Assembly: GCF_014655715.1 (NCBI RefSeq)
Contig: NZ_BNBM01000001.1
Span: 1,139,605-1,203,604 of the forward strand
Source: Streptomyces lanatus
Lineage (GTDB): Bacteria > Actinomycetota > Actinomycetes > Streptomycetales > Streptomycetaceae
DNA: 64,000 nucleotides
Direction of reading: 5' to 3'
How positions within the stretch are numbered: the first letter of the stretch is position 1; every line of letters starts with the position of its first letter. Below are positions 41,103-48,573 of this stretch, one piece after another. The notes beneath the pieces were generated by a model, which worked only from the letters and a program-made list of their open reading frames with translations, searched no databases and had not been told where the DNA came from. Made by a program: the position numbers and the translations under genes.

Positions 41103-42268
41103 CACGTCACCGGAAGTTCGACCAGGCCGCCGAGCAACGTGTCGTGACGCAGTTTCAGTTCCGCCACGTCGACGGCGAGCCGCATGGTCGGGAAGCGTGC
41201 GACGAGTCGGGCGAGCGCCACCTGGAGCTGCATCCGGGCCAGCGGGGCGCCGACACAGTAGTGCGTGCCATGGCCGAAGGTGAGGCTGCCCGCGGTTTCG
41301 CGGGTGACATCGACCCGCTCGGGGTCGGTGAACACCGTCTGGTCGTGGTTGGCCGCGATGATGTTCAGCAGCACGAGTTCGCCGGTCCGGATGGTGGTTC
41401 CGTCGATCTCCAGGTCCGTCAGCGCATAGCGGGGCATTCCGCCGTTGTGCGGGTTCGGCATCGACCGACGGAGGATTTCCTCCACCGCGCCCGGGACGAG
41501 GCCCGGGTCATCCAGCAAAGCCTGCCGTTGCTCGGGGTTGGTCAGCAGCAGCAACGCTCCCGTGCCGATGCGGGCCACCGTGGTCTCGTATCCGCCGAAC
41601 AGCAACAACGCGGTCAGGCCCACGACTTCCGTGTCGCTGATGCCCTCGGTCGCGCACAGCCTGGAGATCGCGTCGTCGCCGGGGTTCTGCCGCTTGTGCG
41701 CGATGAGTTTCTGGCAGTAGCCGAACAGCTCGGCCATGCCTTGCTTGGATCGGATCCGGTCCCCCACATTGGCGGCGTCCTGGGTCCAGCTGCCGAACCG
41801 GTCCTTGTCCTCGTGGGGCACGCCGAGCCATTCGCACATCACCAGAATCGGCAGCGGTAATGCCAGTGCCTGGCGCAGATCCACCGGCGGCGCCTGCCCG
41901 GCCAACTCGTCGAGCAGCCGCTCGGTGAGTGTCTCGACGTGGGAGCGCAGCGCCCGCATGCGCTCGGGTGCGAAGTGCGGCTCCAGCAGCGCACGCAGCC
42001 GGGCGTGGTCGGTGGCGAAGCCGCCCAGCAGGCTGTCGAGCAGCGCGGCCCCGCTGTCTCGGGCCGCGCCCGGGTCGGGATTGGAGCGGCTGAGCCGGTC
42101 GTCGTCCAACAACCGCTGTACCTCGGCATGGCCGGTGACCAGCCATGCCTCGTCCCCCTCGGGGGTACGAACGCGATGGACCGTGCCCTCGGACTGGAGC
42201 GTGCGCAGCAGTGGCGCGACATGCAACAGGTGCGTCTGCTCGAAGGGCAATTGAGCTGGTGCGTTCAC
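41099..42268 (-). CDS. Cytochrome P450, probable cyclising enzyme
   Basis: A 389-residue P450. The I-helix reads LLLFGGYETTVARIG in place of the usual AGHETT, the K-helix ExxR is in VEEILRRSM, and the haem loop is FGHGTHYCVGAPLAR. The GTG at 42268 (VNAPAQLPFEQTH) is preferred because GGAGG lies six bases before it; an ATG five codons upstream puts that site inside the gene. In benzastatin biosynthesis the corresponding P450 (BezE) uses an N-acetoxy-arylamine to form an iron nitrenoid and close indoline or tetrahydroquinoline rings without oxygen activation. The AurF-NAT-P450 neighbourhood supports the same role. Ferredoxin genes are absent. Confidence 0.9.
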   Translation of the reverse strand: MNAPAQLPFEQTHLLHVAPLLRTLQSEGTVHRVRTPEGDEAWLVTGHAEVQRLLDDDRLSRSNPDPGAARDSGAALLDSLLGGFATDHARLRALLEPHFAPERMRALRSHVETLTERLLDELAGQAPPVDLRQALALPLPILVMCEWLGVPHEDKDRFGSWTQDAANVGDRIRSKQGMAELFGYCQKLIAHKRQNPGDDAISRLCATEGISDTEVVGLTALLLFGGYETTVARIGTGALLLLTNPEQRQALLDDPGLVPGAVEEILRRSMPNPHNGGMPRYALTDLEIDGTTIRTGELVLLNIIAANHDQTVFTDPERVDVTRETAGSLTFGHGTHYCVGAPLARMQLQVALARLVARFPTMRLAVDVAELKLRHDTLLGGLVELPVTW

Positions 42269-42352
42269 TGACAACCTCCACATCGTTGTGACCCGGCCCT
42301 GGCGGGCGGGCGCCACTCGGGCGAGGGCACCCGCCGTGCGCGATGAGGGCGA

Positions 42353-43231
42353 CTACGCCGGCGGCGTGTACTCGGCGACCACGACTATGTAGTTGAGTTC
42401 GTTGCTCCGGTGCGCGTCGAGGAACGGCTGCTCCACACCGGTGGCCAGGCCCCAGTGGGATCGCAGCTCCCAGTGGGGGATGGCCTCCTGGGTCAGGTCC
42501 CAGACCTGCGAGGGCACGAGGTGGTTGTCGGCGAGCGCCTTGAAGTAGTCGCTGCGGTTGTTGATGTGGCAGTCGTAGTGGTCGTCGATGGCCTTCACCG
42601 CCTCGCTGGTGGTCGACACGGCGTCGTTGGCGCACCAGGTGACGCAGACGTAGCGGCCTCCCGGGCGCAGCACCCGGGCGAACTCCGCGAAGGCCTCCGC
42701 GGGGTCGACGTACATGGTGGTCTCGTTGGTGTACACGGCGTCGAACGAGTCGGCGGGCAGACCGGTGTCGCACATGTTGGCGTACTTGAAGGACACCTTG
42801 TCGTCGCAGCCGTGCTTCTCCTTGGCGAGGCGCTCGGCGAACTCGATGTGGTGGGCGCAGAAGTTGACCCCGACCACCTCGCACCCGAACCGCCGGTTGA
42901 CGAGGAAGGCCGTGCCGCCGCGGCCCGATCCGCCGTCCATCACCCTCGCGTCGGGCGAGAGCGGGGCCAGCCCGTGCAGTACCAGCTCGACCTGCTCGTT
43001 CTCCATGCGGGTCATCTCCGCGAGGATCGCCGCGTCCCGCTCGGGCCGGGGAACCTCCAGCACGGACTTGTCGTAGGGACCGACGGCGTAGTGGTGGTGG
43101 TACAGCCCGTCCTCCTCGCCCAGCAGCAGGTTGATCGGGTCCTGGGTCTTGGTCTCGTAGTGAGCCTGCGCCCGGCGCTCGAACTCGCTGCGGATGACGG
43201 GGCGAACCGAGGTGTCCTGGGTGGTGGTCAT
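42353..43231 (-). CDS. Prenyl diphosphate C-methyltransferase (GPP methyltransferase-like)
   Basis: A 292-residue SAM-dependent methyltransferase. DGGSGRGGTAFLVNRRFG is the SAM motif I, YTNETTMYVDPAEAFAEFARVLRPGG covers motifs II-III, and the N-terminal LLLGEEDGLYHHHYAVG matches the geranyl-diphosphate C2-methyltransferases of 2-methylisoborneol synthesis. A relative in benzastatin biosynthesis (BezA) methylates GPP at C6. ATG 43231 is supported by GGAG nine bases upstream. It would give the branched C11 side chain; the regiochemistry cannot be read from the sequence. Confidence 0.88.
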   Translation of the reverse strand: MTTTQDTSVRPVIRSEFERRAQAHYETKTQDPINLLLGEEDGLYHHHYAVGPYDKSVLEVPRPERDAAILAEMTRMENEQVELVLHGLAPLSPDARVMDGGSGRGGTAFLVNRRFGCEVVGVNFCAHHIEFAERLAKEKHGCDDKVSFKYANMCDTGLPADSFDAVYTNETTMYVDPAEAFAEFARVLRPGGRYVCVTWCANDAVSTTSEAVKAIDDHYDCHINNRSDYFKALADNHLVPSQVWDLTQEAIPHWELRSHWGLATGVEQPFLDAHRSNELNYIVVVAEYTPPA

Positions 43232-43277
43232 GATGGTGAACTCCAATCAACATGCCGCTTCTGTGGGGCGGCGCGGG

Positions 43278-44315
43278 TCATGTTGTGCGATTGACGATGC
43301 GGTCGAACAGCGTGGTCAGTTCGGTGGTCGCGGTCGGGGACAGTCCGGCTCGTCCGAGGTGTTCGACAGCCGAGTCGAGATGGTGGCGGGACAGCCGCTC
43401 GGCCGTGTGCCGGCCGCCGGCCTCGTCGATGAGGTCGGCCATCGCCTGCAGATGCGCGTCCGTGGTGCTCTCGGCGTGCCACGCACGGCTCAGCCGGTTC
43501 GCGGCCGGGTTGTCGGTGGCCATGGCGACCAGCACGGGGAAGGTCGGATTACGCCGCCGGATATCTCCCCGGATCGGTTTTCCGGTCACCGCCGGATCGC
43601 CCCAGATGTCCTCCACGTCATTGAAGATCTGCAGAGCGATGCCCAGGTGCCGGCCTGAATCACGCAGCGCCGCCAGGACATTTTCCGGCCGTTCCGCGCG
43701 CATTGCCGGCGTCGCCAGTGAGCACTCCAGCAGTGCCGAAGCCTTCTCCTTCACCATTTGTTCGTACGCCGCGATTCCGGCGTCCGAACCGGGCCGAATG
43801 GTGAGTTCGCGAGCTTGACCCGCGTGCACCAATCCGATGGCCTCGGTGAACGTACTGGCGATTTCCCTGTGGCCGGGTCCGGAGTCGTCCACGACCATCC
43901 GCAGCCCGAGAATCTGCAGCGCGTTCCCGGCGTGTATCGCCTGGCCCGTGCCGAACACCTTCCACGCCGCCCGGCGGCCGCGGCGCAGGTCGTCCGCATC
44001 GGCGATGTCGTCGTGCACCAGCGTCGCGTTGTGCAGCAACTCCACCGCCGCCGCCTGGGACCGTACGTCCTCCGGCCGCAGGCCGACCCCTTCGGCCACC
44101 GCCATCATGAGGCTGGCGCGGGTGAGTTTGCCGTATCCCCCACTTGCGGGGTCACCATGTTCGTCGAGGAAACCCAGGTGATAACCGCAGATCCGGGCCA
44201 AGGAGGGCTCCAGCGTGGAAACCTGATGCCGCATCACAGGAAATACCGCGGATCGCGCCACCCCCGGCGAAAAGAGGGCCTGGGGCCTGGTGGACGAGGT
44301 GACGTGCGTACTCAT
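43278..44315 (-). CDS. Polyprenyl diphosphate synthase (probable GPP synthase)
   Basis: The 345-residue trans-isoprenyl diphosphate synthase carries the first Asp-rich motif VHDDIADADDLRRG and the second, FNDVEDIWGDP. KxxxLxxC-type residues (KASALLECSL) follow the family pattern. Chain length cannot be fixed from sequence, but the neighbouring GPP methyltransferase and UbiA enzymes point to C10. It is the first gene of the operon, with the inverted repeat at 44341-44367 26 bp upstream. Confidence 0.9.
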   Translation of the reverse strand: MSTHVTSSTRPQALFSPGVARSAVFPVMRHQVSTLEPSLARICGYHLGFLDEHGDPASGGYGKLTRASLMMAVAEGVGLRPEDVRSQAAAVELLHNATLVHDDIADADDLRRGRRAAWKVFGTGQAIHAGNALQILGLRMVVDDSGPGHREIASTFTEAIGLVHAGQARELTIRPGSDAGIAAYEQMVKEKASALLECSLATPAMRAERPENVLAALRDSGRHLGIALQIFNDVEDIWGDPAVTGKPIRGDIRRRNPTFPVLVAMATDNPAANRLSRAWHAESTTDAHLQAMADLIDEAGGRHTAERLSRHHLDSAVEHLGRAGLSPTATTELTTLFDRIVNRTT

Positions 44316-44340
44316 CGCGATTCTCCTCCAGTCGCGCGAG

Positions 44341-44367
44341 CAAATCCGATTCCCGATTTCGGATTTG
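44341..44367. promoter_or_regulatory. Inverted repeat upstream of the operon
   Basis: CAAATCCGA (44341-44349) and TCGGATTTG (44359-44367) are perfect 9-bp arms around a 9-bp spacer. The element ends 25 bp before the first start codon, the place expected for an operator. No cluster-linked regulator is evident. Confidence 0.6.
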
Positions 44368-44414
44368 AGTCTGGGTGATCTCGCTCAGCGGCGTCAACGA
44401 GGCATCGATGAGGA

Positions 44415-44541
44415 CTAGGGAAACCACTAGGGGGGCCACTAAGGAATTCACTAGGGGCGCTGGAGGGCACTAAGGAAATCACTAGGAGAGTCACCACGGG
44501 CGTCATGACGGGGGGCACCAAGCGGGTCACCGAAAGCGATG
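44415..44541. repeat. 12-bp-periodic degenerate tandem array
   Basis: Copies of ACTAGG/ACTAAGG begin at 44415, 44427, 44439, 44451, 44470 and 44482. More degenerate copies at 44494, 44506, 44518 and 44530 keep the 12-bp step. Only one step is irregular (19 bp). On the minus strand the core is CCTAGTG or CTTAGTG. The array lies 100-225 bp upstream of the biosynthetic operon. Confidence 0.75.
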
Positions 44542-44665
44542 CGGTGCGAGCCCGGGTGCGTCATGTGCGCCACCTGTTCGGGTGCTTGTGTGCACGCCAC
44601 CGCTACTCGTGCGTGGGTCGACGGCATACCTCTGGGCGAGCACACACCTACCGAAGGAGACGCTC

Positions 44666-44938
44666 ATGCGTGCACCCACCGTGCTGGCCGCCGTCGCTCT
44701 CACCGGGGCCGTCCTGTTCGGCGGCGCGGGCCAGGCCCTTGCCGACGACACCGACAACACGAGCAGCGCCGGATTCGATTTCGGGACCAGCGCACCGGCC
44801 ACGCCCGGCTCCGGCCAGGACGAGCCCAGCTTCGGCCAGGACGCCTCCGGCTTCGGCCAGGACGCCTCCGGCTTCGGCGACGACGCTTCCGGCTTCGGCC
44901 AGGACGAGTCCGGCTTCGGTCAGTCCGCCGACGACTGA
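44666..44938 (+). CDS. Small secreted Gly/Asp-rich repeat protein
   Basis: A 90-residue product with GAAGGAGA before the ATG. A signal peptide (VLAAVALTGAVLFGGAG) is cleaved near QALADD. The mature acidic chain ends in five seven-residue repeats of the type SGFGQDA (positions about 50-88), encoded by 21-bp DNA repeats. No Cys and no known domain. It probably forms a flexible extracellular or wall-associated peptide; the function is unknown. A strong terminator follows, so it is a single-gene transcript divergent from the biosynthetic operon. Confidence 0.75.
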   Translation: MRAPTVLAAVALTGAVLFGGAGQALADDTDNTSSAGFDFGTSAPATPGSGQDEPSFGQDASGFGQDASGFGDDASGFGQDESGFGQSADD

Positions 44939-44961
44939 TCGCCGCGCCACGGTTGTCGTTC

Positions 44962-45005
44962 CCCGCCCCGCACCGTCGACCTTCGTGTCCTCGGTGCGGG
45001 GCGGG
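44962..45005. terminator. Bidirectional terminator
   Basis: CCCGCCCCGCACCG (44962-44975) pairs perfectly with CGGTGCGGGGCGGG (44992-45005), a 14-bp stem with a 16-base loop, between the convergent small-protein and response-regulator genes. Confidence 0.85.
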
Positions 45006-45011
45006 TGCGAT

Positions 45012-45671
45012 TCAGGGCGCCGTCCCCAGCCCCGCGTCCCTGGCCAGCAGCGCGGCCTGGACCCGGTTCTCGCACTCCAGCTTGGTCAGGATGCGGCTGA
45101 CGTAGGTCTTCACCGTGGCCTCGCTGACGTGGATCCGCTCGCCGGCGTCGGCGTTCGAGAGGCCCTCGCCGAGGAGGGCGAGGACCTCCAGTTCGCGGGC
45201 GCTGAGGGATTCGAGGCGGCGCCGGGCCGCTTCGGCGCGGGCGGCTGCCTGGCCCGAGGCGAGGGAGTCGACGACGTGCCGGGTGGCGGCCGGCGACAGA
45301 TACGCGTCCCCGGCCGCGGCGGCCCGTACCGCCTGGATCAGTTCGCCCGGTGCCGAGTCCTTGAGCAGGAAGCCCGCGCCGCCGTGGCTGAGGGCGCGCA
45401 GTACGTTCTCGCGTTCGCCGAAGGTCGTCAGGATCAGCGGGCGTACGGAAGGTGCGGCCCGGCGTAGTTCGGCGAGGGCGGAGAGGCCGTCGAGGACCGG
45501 CATCTGGATGTCGAGCAGGGCGACGTCGACAGTGTGCGCCCGGACCAGGTCGACGGCCTCACGTCCGTTGCCGGCCTCGGCCACGACGTCGATGTCGTCG
45601 GCGGAGGTGAGGATCATCCTGATGCCCGCCCGGATGAGCGGTTCGTCATCCGCGACGAGGACCCTGATCAC
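45012..45671 (-). CDS. NarL/FixJ-family response regulator
   Basis: A 219-residue regulator. The receiver domain begins VIRVLVADDEPLIRAGIRM, with the phosphorylated Asp in VALLDIQMP and Lys in FLLKDSAPGEL. The LuxR-type helix-turn-helix is ESLSARELEVLALLGEGLSN, ending SEATVKTYVSRI. The GTG at 45671 is chosen for its GGGAGAG ribosome-binding site and because the receiver starts there; upstream ATG codons only add a low-complexity stretch. It follows its kinase gene by 108 bp. Confidence 0.92.
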   Translation of the reverse strand: MIRVLVADDEPLIRAGIRMILTSADDIDVVAEAGNGREAVDLVRAHTVDVALLDIQMPVLDGLSALAELRRAAPSVRPLILTTFGERENVLRALSHGGAGFLLKDSAPGELIQAVRAAAAGDAYLSPAATRHVVDSLASGQAAARAEAARRRLESLSARELEVLALLGEGLSNADAGERIHVSEATVKTYVSRILTKLECENRVQAALLARDAGLGTAP

Positions 45672-45779
45672 AACTCTCCCGCAGGCTTTCGTGAACGCGT
45701 GGCTTTCGGTGGACGCATGACGTTCGGTGGACGCGTGGAACGCGACAACCATACTCACGGCCCCGGCACCTGACGTTCG

Positions 45780-47498
45780 CTACGACTTGATCGTGTAGGA
45801 CCGCTTCTCGATCAGCTTTCCGTCCTTGAAGCAGAACCGGAAGACGGGTTCGTCGTCCAGGCTGTCCGGTATCTCCGTCGACATCAGCACCAGGCAGTTG
45901 GCGCCCTTCGGTTCCGCCGGTCCGTCGCTGTCCAGCCCCTCGGTGAGGAAGGAGTCGCCGTCCGGGAGCTTGTCGCGTACGTCCGCCTCGGCCTCGCCGA
46001 CCTTCATCGACTTGTAGACGGACGGTTCGATCATGGCGTTGTCGCTCTCGTTCACCAGCGCGACGACGGCCACGACGGCGAGCACCACCAGACCGACGAC
46101 GACGGCCGCCGCGATGCCGCATCCGATCACGACGCCCTTCTTCTTGTTCCCCATGGCGCGGTCGAGCTCCTTCTGTCTGTCCGGCGATCCGGACCAGTCG
46201 ATGACCTCACCACCGTCGCCGTTCGACGCCCTCTCGCTCTGCCCCCGGAAGTCGCTGCCCCCGTCTACGAAGGTTGTCGGCGAGGCATCCGGCGTACCGC
46301 CCCGCCCGCTGTACGGCAGCACACCCGCCACCCGGAAGCCGCCCCCGGCCACGGGCCCGGCGTGCACCATTCCGCCGACCAGCCGGGCGCGTTCCTGCAG
46401 CCCGGTCAGCCCCTGCCCACCGCTCACCACGACCCGCGAACCACCGTCGGCCGGTACCGGCGCGGGGCCGTTGGCGACCTCGACCACCAGCGAGTCCGGC
46501 TCGTACCGCAGTTCCACGGTGATCGAGGCGCCCTGGGCATGCTTCAGGGCGTTGGTCAGGGCCTCCTGCACGATCCTGTACGCCGCGTGGTCGGCGGCGG
46601 GTGCGAGTGACCGTGTCTCGCCCTCCTGTCGCAGCTTCACGTCCGCACCCGCGGCCCGCGACGCCTCCACCAGGCCGTCGATGCCCGGTACGCCCCGGGT
46701 CGCGGCCGCCGATTCGCTCTCGTGCTCCTGCGCGTAGGTGCCGTCGCGCAGGATGCCGACGGCCTCGCGCAGTTCGTGCATCGCGGCCACGGAGGCCTGC
46801 CGCAGCACCGCGACCGCCTCGCGCTGACCGTCCGTCAGCGTCCGGTCCACCTCCAGCGCGCCCGTGTGCACCGCGATCAGCGCCAGCTGATGGCCGAGGC
46901 TGTCGTGCATGTCCTGGGCTATCCGCTGCCGCTCGCGCAGCCTGGTGTGGGACGCGATGATCTCGCGTTCGCGCAGCAGTTGGGCGTTGTGCTCGTGCAG
47001 CGCGTGCATGAGGGTGCGGCGTTGGGTGCGGTAGCGGGCGGCGAGGCCGGGCACGACGGTCGTCGCCAGGAACGCCAGTGTGGTGAACACCAGCGTCTGC
47101 ATCGCGGTGAGCCCGGAGTGTTCCTGGAGGGCGGACAGGCCCGCGTAGAGGGCGTACGAGATCGCGAACGCCGCGAGCGCCCGCCGCGGTGCCTTGATCC
47201 TCGGGCCCGCCGACCAGCCGGCGAGCATCAGCAGGGCCCAGAATCCGCCGGACACGGCGGCGATGGCGCCGGTCAGCACGAGAACGGTCGTCGGGAACGC
47301 CCGCCGCAGCAGGGACAGCGCGACGGCGACCACCGCCACCGCGACGATCGCGAACACGCCGTCGCCCAGCACGCCCAGGGTCGCCATCAGCGCCAGGAAG
47401 GGCGCCAGGATCGCCTCGCCGACGATCCGCCGCCGGGACCACATCCCCGCCACGACCAGGTGTTCTCGGACGTCTCGCGCCATCGTCGTCAGATTCAC
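45780..47498 (-). CDS. NarL-type histidine kinase with extra membrane-anchored C-terminal domain
   Basis: A protein of about 572 residues. The N-terminal half has four to five membrane helices. The phospho-acceptor His is in ERQRIAQDMHDSLGHQLAL (HisKA_3), and the ATPase has VQEALTNALKHAQGAS and GQGLTGLQERARLVGG. Unusually, the chain continues past the kinase for about 165 residues: a polar linker, a basic KKK patch, a long hydrophobic helix (VVIGCGIAAAVVVGLVVLAV) and about 75 outside residues with two Cys (GANCLVLMS, FRFCFKDGKLIEK). The tail may be a second sensor domain. GTG 47498 or ATG 47483 could be the start; neither has a clear ribosome-binding site. Confidence 0.85.
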   Translation of the reverse strand: MNLTTMARDVREHLVVAGMWSRRRIVGEAILAPFLALMATLGVLGDGVFAIVAVAVVAVALSLLRRAFPTTVLVLTGAIAAVSGGFWALLMLAGWSAGPRIKAPRRALAAFAISYALYAGLSALQEHSGLTAMQTLVFTTLAFLATTVVPGLAARYRTQRRTLMHALHEHNAQLLREREIIASHTRLRERQRIAQDMHDSLGHQLALIAVHTGALEVDRTLTDGQREAVAVLRQASVAAMHELREAVGILRDGTYAQEHESESAAATRGVPGIDGLVEASRAAGADVKLRQEGETRSLAPAADHAAYRIVQEALTNALKHAQGASITVELRYEPDSLVVEVANGPAPVPADGGSRVVVSGGQGLTGLQERARLVGGMVHAGPVAGGGFRVAGVLPYSGRGGTPDASPTTFVDGGSDFRGQSERASNGDGGEVIDWSGSPDRQKELDRAMGNKKKGVVIGCGIAAAVVVGLVVLAVVAVVALVNESDNAMIEPSVYKSMKVGEAEADVRDKLPDGDSFLTEGLDSDGPAEPKGANCLVLMSTEIPDSLDDEPVFRFCFKDGKLIEKRSYTIKS

Positions 47499-47580
47499 AC
47501 GCCAACGGTAGGGGGCGGCGCCCCGGCCCACAGCATCCGTTCGTCGCACCGGTGTACGACGAAAGTCGCATCCGGCGCGC

Positions 47581-48573
47581 TCAGGAGAGGGGCGCGCCCC
47601 CGCTGAGGGCGGGGACCGTCCGTTCCCGGCGGGCGAGGGAGCGGGCGGCGAGGCGGAACTGGTCGAGCTTGCCGACGATGGTCTGCCCGACCGGTGTGTG
47701 GCCCCAGATGCTGATGCCCTGGTGGGTGCTGGGTTCCCAGGTGCTCTCGTCGATGACGACGGAGTTCCAGCCGACCTCCCACTCGAAGCCGGAGGGCGTG
47801 CGGGCGTAGTAGGAGAGTTCCTTGTCGTTGGTGTGCTGTCCGACCGTGAGGGCCATGTCGAAGCCGAGTTCGTGCACGCGGTCGTAGCTGCGGGCCAGGT
47901 CGTCGAGTGTGGCGGCCTGGATGTTGAGGTGCTGGACGCGGGTGCGGACCGGGTCGACGGGCAGGCCCCGTACGGCTGCGATCGCGAGGGAGTGGTGGCG
48001 TTCGTTGACGCGCAGGAAGCGGATCTGGAGCTTGACGCCGCTGATCGTCTCTTCGATGACGTCGGTGAGGCGGGCGTCGAGGACGTTGGTGAAGTAGCCC
48101 CGCAGGAGGGTGGGTCTCGCGGAGGTGATGGCCACGTGGCCCATGCCCGCGTCGCCCGTGACCCAGCCGGAGGTGAGCATGGTCAGGGGCTGGGGCGAGC
48201 GGACCGGGGCGGTGCAGATCTCCTGGGTGATGCCCTTGGGGCCGGGGAACCGCAGCAGGCGTTCCACGCCACGCAGCCCCGCCTCCTCGGCGGTGCCCTC
48301 CACGCAGGGCACGCCGTGGGCGCGGACCCGGGCCTCGATCTGCTCGAAGGCGGTGTGGTCGGCGAGGTGCCAGCCTAGGGCGACGACGTCCTCGGCGGAC
48401 CCGCGCCGGAGGAGGAAGCGGCACTGGTTGTCATCCAGGCGGAAGCGCATCAGGCCGGTGTCGAGGTCGTCGCGGTGCATGCCGATCGCATCGGTGCCGA
48501 AGCGGCGCCAGTCGGTGAAGCGGTTGGTCTCGATGACGATGTGGCCGAGACGGACGGAGCCGAAGACGTTCAT
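47581..48573 (-). CDS. Type I extradiol ring-cleavage dioxygenase (VOC fold)
   Basis: A 330-residue two-domain protein of the BphC type. The iron ligands in the second domain are expected in MGHVAITS (His), RVQHLNIQA (His) and SGFEWEVGW (Glu). It opens catechol-type rings next to the diol. ATG 48573 overlaps the stop of the C-C hydrolase gene (ATGA), and both follow an FAD hydroxylase, so the three make a hydroxylate-cleave-hydrolyse module. The exact substrate is unknown. Confidence 0.88.
   Translation of the reverse strand: MNVFGSVRLGHIVIETNRFTDWRRFGTDAIGMHRDDLDTGLMRFRLDDNQCRFLLRRGSAEDVVALGWHLADHTAFEQIEARVRAHGVPCVEGTAEEAGLRGVERLLRFPGPKGITQEICTAPVRSPQPLTMLTSGWVTGDAGMGHVAITSARPTLLRGYFTNVLDARLTDVIEETISGVKLQIRFLRVNERHHSLAIAAVRGLPVDPVRTRVQHLNIQAATLDDLARSYDRVHELGFDMALTVGQHTNDKELSYYARTPSGFEWEVGWNSVVIDESTWEPSTHQGISIWGHTPVGQTIVGKLDQFRLAARSLARRERTVPALSGGAPLS

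Larger units (their letters stand above)
44316..44665. other. Divergent spacer before the biosynthetic operon
   Basis: A 350-bp gene-free space between the prenyl synthase (minus) and the small secreted protein (plus). It contains a long inverted repeat (44341-44367), a 12-bp-periodic array (44415-44541) and presumably both promoters. I could not identify -35/-10 boxes with confidence. Confidence 0.6.

Noticed and set aside
44415..44541. CRISPR array
   Set aside because: Repeats are 12 bp apart with no unique spacers of 30 bp and no cas genes in the window.
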